From: Microglena sp. YARC
Taxonomy: Eukaryota > Chlorophyta > Chlorophyceae > Chlamydomonadales > Chlamydomonadaceae
Direction of reading: 5' to 3'
Assembly (NCBI GenBank): GCA_022414725.1
Contig: CM039462.1
Coordinates: forward strand, 33,285,828 to 33,349,827
Length of the DNA: 64,000 bases
Positions 17,766-27,075 of the stretch are shown here, piece after piece; position 1 is the stretch's first letter, and each line of letters begins with the position of its first letter. The notes beneath the pieces were generated by a model that was not told the DNA's origin, searched no databases, and worked only from the letters and a program-made list of their open reading frames with translations. The translations under genes were made by a program, and so were the position numbers.

Positions 17766-20166
17766 TCACGCATCCCTGCAAAATGGAAGCGGTCTCCCTT
17801 GACCCAACAGTTCCATGCAGTGCAGCCTTGCGATTGTGAGAGCAGAGGAGCGGTCCCGGTCCGAGTAAGTGCTGGTTTCTGGAGAGAATCGCAGTCCTCG
17901 TACCTCAGGGTACCGCTTGATCGATTTGTTGTCGACAAGAGAGGGGGCTAAGCCACCCCTCCTGTGTTTTTCTTGGATTTGTTTACGTGTGCAGTACACC
18001 CTCACCGCCAACTGGTCGCGATAAGAGACATTTGGAGTCTCCTTCAATGGTGTGTGACCCAACAACTCGTAACCTAGACGAATCTGCCCTTCCGTGGTTA
18101 TTTGGACACTTGGAATTTTGTAAACACATTCCTTCTTGGCACCGGTTTCCCAAGACATGAGAGTCGTCTTGAACTCATCTGTCACATGAACCTCCTCTTT
18201 GAAGAGGCGCTTGCAGGAAGCGAACATAGATCCCGTAGGCACAGCTACCTCTCCTGGTCCGGTAGCCTTCAAAGTCGTGATTGCAGAACCATATGCTACG
18301 CGAACCCTCAGGTCAGGATGATCCAACTTCATGTTGCGCTTGATCCCTGCCCAAAATGAGTCCATAGCCTTGCGCTTGCCAATGTACCTCTGAAAGTTGT
18401 CTCGGGATTCTCTGCGAAGGAGTGCCATCCTCCACCACTCGTCGGAAAACGTATCGTAATTTTTCAAGTAAGCCGAAATATCATCTGTCCTGGATGTACT
18501 CAACGCTGCTCCATTTTCACGAAGAGACTCCCATCTAGGAATCATGTCTGAGAAAACGTTTTTCTTGCTGTTTTTTTCTGTTTCTTGATACCAGACTTGT
18601 GGTAAAAAGCTCCGCGTGTAAGCTTCCATGTCTTGCTTTTGTCGTCTGCCAGATACGTGACTGTAGCGATGTTGCTCCTACCAGGATCCACACCCAGAAC
18701 GACGATACCCATATCGGGCAATGTCGTTTTGAGTTTATGGTCATACTGTTCTGAGACGCTCATACCTTCATCGTCACGAGACCTCTTACTTGTCTTCTTC
18801 AGATCGGATACACGAACCTGTACTGTCTTGCTGTACTGCATGCTCAATGAGACTCCGTCAGTACAGATGCTACAATCGAACACCCACCCCGTCTTGACAG
18901 GTGGTTTCTTGAAGAAGGAACCTGCGACTGTTTTTCGGGCGTTCACGAGCGTGTCATACCTACCCTTTGCATGTCTGTACTCGTCAGTATCCTTGATATC
19001 ATTAACGTCAGCATCGTACTTCTGTTGGGCCAACTTGTATGCCTCCCATTCACCAGGACCACATGATTTTTTCTTCTTAACTGCAGGCTTCAGAGGCAAC
19101 ATGAAGCGGTCGGGATCCTTTACATCTTTCCACTTTGAAAGCTCGACGATGTTTGGGTCTTTGGGGAACACGTGCCTGAATAGGTTCACGAGGGTCTTCA
19201 TGTCAAGGCGGACATGCGCCCGTTGGACATTAAAGATGGCATCAACCGGATACGACGTGCACCAATAGACTCCAACCGTGTCTGCATCCAATAATTGAAC
19301 CGGACCATGGTCGGGAAGTCCATGTCTTTGCCATAGTCATCATAAAGTCGACTTCCATCTGGAACTTTCAGCCTGACTCGAACTTCACGGACATACTCCT
19401 GAACAGACTCTGGCCAAGATTCCATCTCCTGTATTTCTTGTTGGATAACCCTCATCACGTCGTACACACGGATGGTCTTCGGAGCTTTCAGTGCATTCAA
19501 AGTAGCCTTAGTGAGGCGTGTCAGACGAGGTACCAAAGGAACCCATGCGTTGTTCGACACGACAGTGCTCAATGTGTGACCGGCATAGTTCAAAACCTGG
19601 TCGAAATAGATAGGGTAGGAGTTGATGTAGTCAGGGTCATCGCTACCAAGCACCTTTCCGATTACGTCTTTCACGGCTTCGTATGATATTCTACTCTCTT
19701 CATCTGGGAAGACACCGTCAACTCCGATCCTTAGCCAATCCTTCCAGTAGGTATCCTTCATATCGTACATATTAGGAATCGGCAGGTCGCCCTCCATGAG
19801 CCTCGTGACATGGAAAGTCAGCACCAGACTGGAACGCCGCAACATGCGGCTCACCACATTGACGAGCTGATCCACATGCTCCCTAAACTTACCGAATTCT
19901 TCATCGTCAAGACTCATTGCCTTCTTCAGGGCGCATTTCACGACACACATCTTTTCCACCGTCTTGTATTCTGGAGGGGGTCTGGCGATGAGACCATTGT
20001 CTTCGCATAAACGGACAATATCGTCCTTCTTGTCCTTTGATGAGTATGCTACTTCGGCCAATTTTAGTAGCTCCTTCAATTTCGCGACTGTCGGAGGTTT
20101 CGTTGCCATCTTACATAATTTATACATCACAGAACTCTTTATACAAACATCACATACGTGTTCCAT
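17766..20166 (-). pseudogene. Fanzor (TnpB-like RNA-guided nuclease), two frame breaks
   Basis: Three successive open frames cover one gene (20166-19198, 19291-18542, 18629-17766). Compared with the 31720-34478 copy, one G is missing near 19234, and a second indel lies near 18565-18590 in a T-rich run. The RuvC-I motif GVDPGRSNIATVTY and RuvC-III-like SDRDRSSALTIARL are present. The usual RuvC-II Glu position reads VAYGSA, and a Glu in GPGEVAVPTG follows about 14 residues later, as in Fanzors with a rearranged catalytic site. No CxxC zinc knuckle is visible. Family members use a guide RNA made from the 3' end. A real knockout or sequencing error is possible. Confidence 0.85.
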
Positions 20167-21047
20167 ACGTGGTCAAAACAACCCATAATGATTTTATCAG
20201 TGAGGTTGCTGAATGCTAAGGAAATCATATCAGACACGTGCGTCTTTGTATCGTTTGGTATATAGTTCAATCGACGAAAGTCCTTCTTCACCTTAGCGAA
20301 GCACAGCTCAATAGCATTGAATTCTGGACTGTAAGGAGGAGTGTAACAAATATTTACGGGGCTTCTGAGGACCAATTTCTTATGGATACTGGCGTTGTCC
20401 ATTATTACTACTGAATTATTGCACAAACTCAATGAGTCAATAAATGCAGCGAAGTCCGTCTTCTTCACAGATCCTTTCTTCACAACGAACTCCTTCCTAC
20501 CATCTGAAAAAACTGCCATCAACAAACTATGGTGTACCCACCCACCAGTAGTTTTAACGATAACAGGTTTTCCTACAGGGGAATACCCATAATGTGGCTT
20601 GAGACGCTCACTAAACCCACATTCGTCAACTGATACTAAAATTTTCCCAGCATTGATTGTTTCCTTGTACCTACTACAAAATTCATTGACAAGTGGAACT
20701 AAGTCCCCTTTGCACTGTCCACGGAGTTTGCTCCTTTTTCTTGTAAAACCAATGAGTTTTATGAAACGATACACTGTTTTAGTTGATAATCGTACATTGT
20801 GAGTACTTTTGAAAAATGCAACAACACCTCTTGCGGTTGTGCATTGAGTTGACAATAAAAACAATTTCAACAACTCTTTGTTCGTCTCAAAAAGTTTGCT
20901 TACAAATTCACGTCGTTTTCGATTTACACCAAAGCGTTTCCACCTCCACAGAGTAGAACGACTGATGTTCGTAAACACAGAAGTTTTTAACACACCCAAG
21001 TCAGCGACCATTCTTAACGCCAATTTTCTAACGGCGATGTCGTACAT
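20139..21047 (-). CDS. IS630/Tc1-like DDE transposase
   Basis: An intact 302-residue protein. Residues 5-45 form a helix-turn-helix ([12 protein letters not shown]), with a second DNA-binding part to about 120. The catalytic residues are Asp in [10 protein letters not shown], Asp in [10 protein letters not shown] and Glu in [13 protein letters not shown] count 29 residues between the second Asp and the Glu, shorter than the usual 34. It would cut and paste the element at TA sites. It is the only full-length transposase in the window, so it may mobilise the deleted copies in trans. Its end overlaps the Fanzor start. Confidence 0.92.
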   Translation of the reverse strand: MYDIAVRKLALRMVADLGVLKTSVFTNISRSTLWRWKRFGVNRKRREFVSKLFETNKELLKLFLLSTQCTTARGVVAFFKSTHNVRLSTKTVYRFIKLIGFTRKRSKLRGQCKGDLVPLVNEFCSRYKETINAGKILVSVDECGFSERLKPHYGYSPVGKPVIVKTTGGWVHHSLLMAVFSDGRKEFVVKKGSVKKTDFAAFIDSLSLCNNSVVIMDNASIHKKLVLRSPVNICYTPPYSPEFNAIELCFAKVKKDFRRLNYIPNDTKTHVSDMISLAFSNLTDKIIMGCFDHVWNTYVMFV

Positions 21048-21095
21048 TTATTTCCATCTGATATATGTTTCATTTTACTGTTCCGCCGACTGTAG

Positions 21096-21199
21096 CGCCA
21101 ATTTTTTAACGGCGATGTCGTACATTTATTATTACATTTTTTATTTATTTCCATCTGATATATGTTTCATGTTTCATTTTACTGTTCCGCTGACTGTAG
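21096..21199. repeat. extra terminal repeat next to the transposon
   Basis: Repeats the outer 80-100 bases of the transposase side (GGCGATGTCGTACATTTATT...CCGCTGACTG, then TA). The two ends lie in the same direction, as left by nested or abortive insertions. Confidence 0.7.
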
Positions 21200-21603
21200 C
21201 GGTTGCACAAATTGCGCTTTTCATATACCTCCACCGTCGTGACGAGGCCTATCGTGCTAAGGCCTATCGTGCTAAGGCCCGTGCTGACAATGCAGCTACT
21301 GCCCGTCGTGAGGCTGAGGCCCGTGCTGACAATGCAGCTACTGCCCGTCGTGAGGCTGAGGCCCGTGCTGACAATGAAGCTACTGCCCGTCGTGAGGCTG
21401 AGGCCCGTGCTGACAATGAAGCTACTGCCCGTCGTGAGGCTGAGGCCCGTGCTGATGAGTCTGAGGACCATCTCAGGCAAAAGTTGTTGTCGTTATCGCC
21501 TGATGACGTCGCTGCTATGACTCCTGAACACGTTTCGGAGTATATGAAGGCGTGTGCCTCGGTTGGGGTATCAGCATTTCATTTGGATCATCCGGTATTG
21601 TGA
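21200..21603 (+). CDS. membrane coiled-coil protein, start lost to transposon
   Basis: After the terminal repeat, the frame encodes a hydrophobic stretch [13 protein letters not shown], then a coiled coil of four to five identical 15-residue units ([14 protein letters not shown]) that reflect 45-base DNA repeats, then [21 protein letters not shown] and a short tail. The same plan is seen at 9376-10041 and 50491-50910. The open frame continues upstream into the transposon, so the native start codon has been displaced; translation could begin within the inserted DNA. Function unknown. Confidence 0.65.
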
Positions 21604-21734
21604 TAATTGCTTTTTTAAATACATACATGTCACACAATCACCCACCCCCGCAGCACATCTCCTCGCATGGTTTGTCAAGGAACTGATGGGGGACGTGGAG
21701 GTTGCAACACGATTTGAGGAGCGGCACCTCCAAG

Positions 21735-21941
21735 ATGAAGAGTCCAGATAAATACATCCGCTTCTTGGCACTGTTTATTGCATTATGTGCTCTTGTGTCG
21801 GGATTGTTTCAGAACGCAACATCTCTTACTGGATGGGCAACATTGGGTATTTCATTGATTGGTTTTGCACAAGCACTTCTTGAGAAGCTTCCGATATCAG
21901 AGGAAGACACAACTCTACAAAAACCTTTCTCGCATACATGA
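21735..21941 (+). CDS. 68-aa two-helix membrane protein
   Basis: From ATG 21735. Hydrophobic helices at about residues 8-22 and 28-47 with a short link, then a polar tail SEEDTTLQ. Likely a small membrane protein. No family recognised. Confidence 0.5.
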   Translation: MKSPDKYIRFLALFIALCALVSGLFQNATSLTGWATLGISLIGFAQALLEKLPISEEDTTLQKPFSHT

Positions 21942-22432
21942 ATGATTTGGACTTCATAACCAATAATTTTGAGAACTTTCCATTTCCAGCAAAACCATGT
22001 CACAGTTAAGTCATTGGTGATGGCATCTATTAGGCTCAGGCTTCGGACGGGTTTCGTGTTTTTTTCCATCAACACACGTAATTCTCGTTCATATTCTTCT
22101 TGGAACATTTTGACCTTTCAATATCAAGGAAGATATTCCTTTATATTCCAACTCGGGATCATGTCTCCACCAAGACCAGCAGGAATGATGATGTCACCAT
22201 TAGGAATGTTATTTCAGTGATCAGCAAGAAGTGCCTGGCGCTACTTGAGACTTTGAGGAGGCAGCGCACGCAGGGGAGCGGTCGCCATGCGTTTAGGTTG
22301 GCTATGCAACAAGCTAATTTTGCGTTTCCTGCTGGATTCGGTGGCATGCTCCATGTGCTGAAGCATGCGCCATATCCGATAGACAGACCGCACACACACA
22401 TGACATGGCGGCTTGCGCAGACTCATCATCGT
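21942..22432. other. stretch of uncertain coding
   Basis: Overlapping frames on both strands (plus 22100-22450, minus 21809-22108) are of similar quality, so I do not choose one. Bases 22165-22215 (CCAGCAGGAATGATGATG...) resemble part of the zinc-ribbon gene at 57567-57725, which suggests a broken relative. Confidence 0.3.
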
Positions 22433-22705
22433 CCATCTGCCTCCACATGAAAACGGCGGAAAGCTGTCGCCTCCTCCTCATTGTCCATCTGACTCCACAT
22501 GCAAACGGCGGAAAGCTGTCGCCTCCTCCTCGTTGTCCATCTGACTCCACATGAAAACGGCGGAAAGCTGTCGCCTCCTCCTCGTTGTCCATCTGACTCC
22601 AAACACAAACGGCGGAAACCTGTCGCCTCCTTCTCGTTGTCCATCTGACTCCAAACACAAACGGCGGAAACCTGTCGCCTCCTTCTCATTGTCCATCTGA
22701 CTCCA
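22433..22705. repeat. 52-bp minisatellite, about 5 units
   Basis: CCATCTG begins at 22433, 22485, 22537 and so on at 52-base steps; each unit holds CTCCACATG, AACGGCGGAAA and CTGTCGCCTCCT. The AACGGCGGAAA core is the inverse of TTTCCGCCGTTTGCATGTGG seen singly at 54233 and 60557. Confidence 0.85.
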
Positions 22706-23034
22706 CATTCTTCTGCTTGACTTGACAACCCTGATGGATTTCTGAATGGGGAGCGCGGGCACCGCGGAGCGGGGCAGTGGAATCGAGCTGCTGACTTTAT
22801 TTGAGAACAACTGTAAGCAGAAGAGCGAATGCCGCGCGGCTATTTCGCTCGGCTTATTCTGTTCCGGAGTAGCAAATGACTCAATTGATGGACAGCAACA
22901 ACTTGGTCGAAAGTTCAGACCTTACAAATGATCAAAGTGCACCGCAAATCATAAAACTTACATTATTCATGACACCTGATCAATGGGGTCGATTATCGAA
23001 ATGGAGCGCACCACTTGTGATCCAATAAATTGAT
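22706..23034. other. repeat-bearing intergenic stretch
   Basis: Contains a TTCTGCTTGACTTGACAA repeat head, then TTATTTGAGAACAACTG (22798-22814), a solo end of the Fanzor family at 41348-43697. No gene seen. Confidence 0.5.
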
Positions 23035-24508
23035 CAACAAAAAATAAGAATCATCAACCAATCCCTATTTTAAACGTGTTCACATGAACACCTCTGAAAA
23101 GACTCTCCATCTCTGGAACAACAATTATTTCAAAAAAAAAATAAGAATCATCAACCAATCCCTATTTTAAACGTGTTCACATGAACACCTCTGAAAAGAC
23201 TCTCCATCTCTGGAACAACAATTATTTCAAAAAAAAAATAAGAATCATCAACCAATCCCTATTTTAAACGTGTTCACATGAACACCTCTGAAAAGACTCT
23301 CCATCTCTGGAACAACAATTATTTCAAAAAAAAAATAAGAATCATCAACCAATCCCTATTTTAAACGTGTTCACATGAACACCTCTGAAAAGACTCTCCA
23401 TCTCTGGAACAACAATTATTTCAAAAAAAAATAAGAATCATCAACCAATCCCTATTTTAAACGTGTTCACATGAACACCTCTGAAAAGACTCTCCATCTC
23501 TGGAACAACAATTATTTCAACAAAAAATAAGAATCATCAACCAATCCTATTTTAAACGTGTTCACATGAACACCTCTGAAAAGACTCTCCATCTCTGGAA
23601 CAACAATTATTTCAACAAAAAATAAGAATCATCAACCAATCCCTATTTTAAACGTGTTCACATGAACACCTCTGAAAAGACTCTCCATCTCTGGAACAAC
23701 AATTATTTCAACAAAAAAATAAGAATCATCAACCAATCCCTATTTTAAACGTGTTCACATGAACACCTCTGAAAAGACTCTCCATCTCTGGAACAACAAT
23801 TATTTCAACAAAAAATAAGAATCATCAACCAATCCCTATTTTAAACGTGTTCACATGAACACCTCTGAAAAGACTCTCCATCTTGGGAACAACAATTATT
23901 TCAACAAAAAATAAGAATCATCAACCAATCCCTATTTTAAACGTGTTCACATGAACACCTCTGAAAAGACTCTCCATCTTGGGAACAACAATTATTTCAA
24001 CAAAAAAAATAAGAATCATCAACCAATCCCTATTTTAAACGTGTTCACATGAACACCTCTGAAAAGACTCTCCATCTTGGGAACAACAATTATTTCAACA
24101 AAAAAATAAGAATCATCAACCAATCCCTATTTTAAACGTGTTCACATGAACACCTCTGAAAAGACTCTCCATCTTGGGAACAACAATTATTTCAACAAAA
24201 AAATAAGAATCATCAACCAATCCCTATTTTAAACGTGTTCACATGAACACCTCTGAAAAGACTCTCCATCTTGGGAACAACAATTATTTCAACAAAAAAA
24301 TAAGAATCATCAACCAATCCCTATTTTAAACGTGTTCACATGAACACCTCTGAAAAGACTCTCCATCTTGGGAACAACAATTATTTTCAACAAAAAAATA
24401 AGAATCATCAACCAATCCCTATTTTAAACGTGTTCACATGAACACCTCTGAAAAGACTCTCCATCTTGGGAACAACAATTATTTCAACAAAAAAATAAGA
24501 ATCATCAA
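23035..24508. repeat. about 97-bp tandem array, about 15 units
   Basis: Each unit reads A-tract, TAAGAATCATCAACCAATCC, TATTTTAAACGTGTTCAC, ATGAACACCTCTGAAAAGAC, TCTCCATC..., AACAACAATTATTTCA. It includes the near-perfect palindrome GTGTTCACATGAACAC. Units differ almost only in A-tract length and one site: earlier units have CTCTGGAAC, later ones (from about 23880) CTTGGGAAC. No coding capacity. Could be an iteron-like replication or segregation site, or plain satellite. Confidence 0.92.
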
Positions 24509-24877
24509 TTATATTGGCTTTGCACATCGCGAGCTAATACACAATTGGGCATGCCTGGGTACGCAAAGCGCCGGTCCCTTTAATCTGAGTGATTGAGTGA
24601 TTGACGATGTATGTATGTGTTCCGCATCCTTGTGTCCTACGATACATTCGACCGTGTTCCGCCGTTTGCGTGTGATAGAGTGCGTGCGTGAGAATGAGTG
24701 AGAGTGAGTGAGTGAGTGAGTGAGTGGTTGGTGGGCATCAACATCTCGACAGCAGCCGCCGCGACGCGTGTGTGAGGATGCGGCATGTGTCGTGATAAAG
24801 TGCGTTATCCTATCTATCTATCCTATCGGACAGCATAACCAGAGTGCATCTCTTGCACATAATGCACCGGTCACCAG
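24509..24877. other. AT-poor stretch with microsatellite
   Basis: Carries a GTGA microsatellite (about 24690-24725), one GATACATTCGACCGTGTTCC unit of the 40-bp minisatellite (24648-24667) and GTGTGAGGATGCGG, which recurs at 26034. No gene seen. Confidence 0.45.
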
Positions 24878-25399
24878 ATGCCAACTTTGAGGAATGACGT
24901 GTTGCAGCACATGACAGGCACATGCATGTGTTGTCATCCATCTTTCTTGCTTGATCATGATCCCAAGTCGTGCGACTGGTGTGACATCGAGGCGAGCAAA
25001 TGGGAGCTGATTGCGAATGTAGCAGCACTTAATGGTAAATTAGAGTGTCTCGTCAATGCATGGCATCATGGACAATGTTTCATCAATTCATACCGTGTCG
25101 CCCTTCATGCAGCTGCACGTGGGCAAATGGCTTGTCTTTCATTCTTGTTTGATCAGTGCGGAGCAGCCCATGCGATGCATATTCATGAACATGAACGTGT
25201 GGAGAATGATGTGCTCATGGGGCTGAGCAATGTTGCAGCATTGGGGGGAAATGTTGAATGTCTCATCCTGTTACATAGAGAAGGATCCCCGATGCATCCT
25301 TCTCTGTCAACCTGGGCTTTACACATTTGTGCCAATTGCGATTGCACATGCAAGGGTGGACATGCTGCATGCTCACGTTACACTCAGACCGGTGAATAA
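24878..25399 (+). CDS. ankyrin-like repeat protein with cysteine-rich start
   Basis: A 173-residue protein. The first 40 residues are rich in Cys and His (CMCCHPSF, CDWCDIE). Then come three to four ankyrin-like units: NVAALNGKLECLV, ALHAAARGQMACLSFLF, NVAALGGNVECLILLHREG. A CxCxCxGGH stretch follows. This AAxxGxLECL style is common in giant-virus ankyrin proteins. The C-terminal end overlaps the ACCGGTGAATAATGTTACAG repeat, so it may have been truncated. Confidence 0.6.
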   Translation: MPTLRNDVLQHMTGTCMCCHPSFLLDHDPKSCDWCDIEASKWELIANVAALNGKLECLVNAWHHGQCFINSYRVALHAAARGQMACLSFLFDQCGAAHAMHIHEHERVENDVLMGLSNVAALGGNVECLILLHREGSPMHPSLSTWALHICANCDCTCKGGHAACSRYTQTGE

Positions 25400-25443
25400 T
25401 GTTACAGTCAGACCGGTCAATAATGTTACAGTATATTGAATCA

Positions 25444-25935
25444 ATGGATAACTCCAAGAAGTTGGATACAAGCATGTATGCGTGTTTCACAGTTTCAGGC
25501 AGTACGTGGAATGGCAAAAAAAATATTTTACATGGAACGGTGGTATTCGATAATGAGGACGACGCCAATAAATGTTTAGAAATACTCGACCTGTACAAAG
25601 AGACATTCTACTTCAGGCGTACATCGAACGTGATGAATAAGACTATGTTCACGTTTGACGGCACGACAATCCACCTATTATCTGGTGCCAAAATTGAGTA
25701 CGACCAGAATGCTTCTCGATTGAAGAAGATTGTAGAGATAGAAAAGACGTACACGGCAAACGCGTGGGAATACATGGATCCAATATTGATTATGGACGAT
25801 TACGTAAGGCTATTCGGGTATCTTCCGCTCAGGAAAAGGGCATTCTGGAGCTGCTTGCTGTTATGTTTTTCGTGCAGTTGTATAGTATTCTGTATCGATC
25901 CATGCTATTACGAAGCTAAATCTCATCGCACGTAG
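25444..25935 (+). CDS. paralogous hypothetical protein A, 163 aa
   Basis: Starts at ATG 25444 (MDNSKKLDTSMYACF). The core (residues 5-120) is an alpha/beta-like domain with VVFDNEDDANKCLEILDLY and FRRTSNVMNKTMFTFDG. The C-terminal end is hydrophobic (WSCLLLCFSCSCIVFCI), perhaps a membrane anchor. Close relatives: 49063-49482 and a fragment at 53491-53605. Within the shared region the DNA is almost identical, so duplication was recent. Function unknown. Confidence 0.7.
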   Translation: MDNSKKLDTSMYACFTVSGSTWNGKKNILHGTVVFDNEDDANKCLEILDLYKETFYFRRTSNVMNKTMFTFDGTTIHLLSGAKIEYDQNASRLKKIVEIEKTYTANAWEYMDPILIMDDYVRLFGYLPLRKRAFWSCLLLCFSCSCIVFCIDPCYYEAKSHRT

Positions 25936-26349
25936 GTGAGCTCATGCACCCAACGTTTTTCCATTTCCAAGCCTGCTTATACACACGGCTTTCGTTTGAA
26001 TACATGCGGTTGCGTAAGACCCGCCGCCGTGCGTGTGTGAGGATGCGGTCGTTCGCTGCCAACTTTGAGGCATGACGTGTTGCAGCAGGAGTCAGTTATC
26101 ATTAAAAAATACCGCTTTGAATACATGACAGTCACATGTACATTCCGTCGACTGTAATGGTCTCTCGACATCGTTCCGCCGACTGTAATGGTCTCTCGGC
26201 ATCGTTCCGCCGACTGTAATGGTCTCTCGACATCGTTCCGCCGACTGTAATGGTCTCTCTCTGTGAGTCGACTCGACATGTTCCGACGTGATGCGAGAGG
26301 TCGGTCACCATGTGACTCGCACTCAATTCTTTGACAGGACCACCGCATC
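25936..26349. repeat. intergenic stretch with tandem terminal-repeat tips
   Basis: Includes four 31-base units at about 26143-26262, each reading GTTCCGCCGACTG, TAATGGTCTCTCGACATC. The first part is the exact outer tip of the transposase-side end, followed by TA. A GACTCGAC minisatellite unit follows (26268-26325). Confidence 0.75.
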
Positions 26350-26828
26350 TTATTGTGTACCTGGTTCCTGACAGGTATGCGCAACTCTTTTCATGTCAGT
26401 ACTCCACCAATTGGGGATATCTGTCACTGCCCCACACTCTGCCAGTTTAATGGCAAAACTTGAAGACCACTCCCCGAGCAGGAACGTCTTTTTCAAAACA
26501 CACATGTACTGCCATGGTGTGTAGTAAGGATGTAAGCTATCGTCACATTTGTGACAGGGTGTATTCAGCTCCTTTGTATCAGTTCGGTCTAGCAAGTTGT
26601 CGAGAGCTTTCATGGAATCGGTCATCCCCCCCATGCATCTGAATGTTGAACCAGGATCCCCTTTTGTTCCGACTCTTTGTATGCCCTCACCAGTGCATCT
26701 TCCACGCACCTAATTCCAATACCCATGTTGCTGTAGATAAGTCCATCAAGCGTGTGCTCTTGTGATGCGTTGCCACTTGCTATGTTCTTCAAATAGTTCT
26801 TGATTTCGCTTAGCTGTAATAAAGCCAT
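26350..26828 (-). CDS. hypothetical protein with one frame break
   Basis: Two frames abut: 26828-26622 (helical, MALLQLSEIKNYLKN start) and 26709-26350 (contains CHKCDDSLHPYYTPWQYMC and AIKLAECGAV). They are read best as one gene of about 155 residues, shifted near 26650-26660. The CxxC plus later Cys may bind zinc. No family recognised. Confidence 0.45.
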
Positions 26829-26871
26829 TTTCCCTCACCACATACTATTTTCCACCTGAAGGAAACGTAGT

Positions 26872-27075
26872 GTGGCAAGTGCCCAAGTTGAGCCTTACGA
26901 CCCGACTGCGACAACCGAAGAAGAAATCCATGGCATGTGGCATCAGAGCAGAGCAGTTAAGAGTTGGCAAGATCAACCAACAAAAGAGGGTAGGGTGTGG
27001 GGAGATCATCCCATTGCATTTGGTCCTGCTTTGGCTGGACTGTATCATGACACCCCGTTGAACAATTTTACACAT
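26872..27075 (+). CDS. possible gene fragment
   Basis: About 66 residues with natural-looking composition (TATTEEEIHGMWHQSRAV, WGDHPIAFGPALAGLYHD) before the frame runs antisense into the LRR gene. The start codon is not a clear ATG and the 3' end is missing. It is probably a truncated gene. Confidence 0.35.

Larger units (their letters stand above)
17639..21092 (-). mobile_element. 3.45-kb transposon: DDE transposase plus Fanzor
   Basis: Bounded by imperfect terminal inverted repeats, CACTCGACGGAATACTAAAA on the Fanzor side and CAGTCGGCGGAACAGTAAAA on the transposase side, and flanked by TA at 17637-17638 and 21093-21094. This is the TA target rule of the Tc1/mariner-IS630 superfamily. It contains two minus-strand genes, transposase then Fanzor, overlapping by 28 bases. 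A hairpin lies at 17684-17699 between the Fanzor stop and the end. Relatives in the window: 31720-34478, 15800-16638, 3597-4044 and 388-819. Confidence 0.9.

Noticed and set aside
18633..19268. Plus-strand frame of 211 codons
   Set aside because: Antisense to Fanzor; the same antisense frame appears at 32754-33380 because the genes are copies.
23035..24508. CRISPR-like array
   Set aside because: The whole 97-bp unit repeats; there are no unique spacers and no cas genes.
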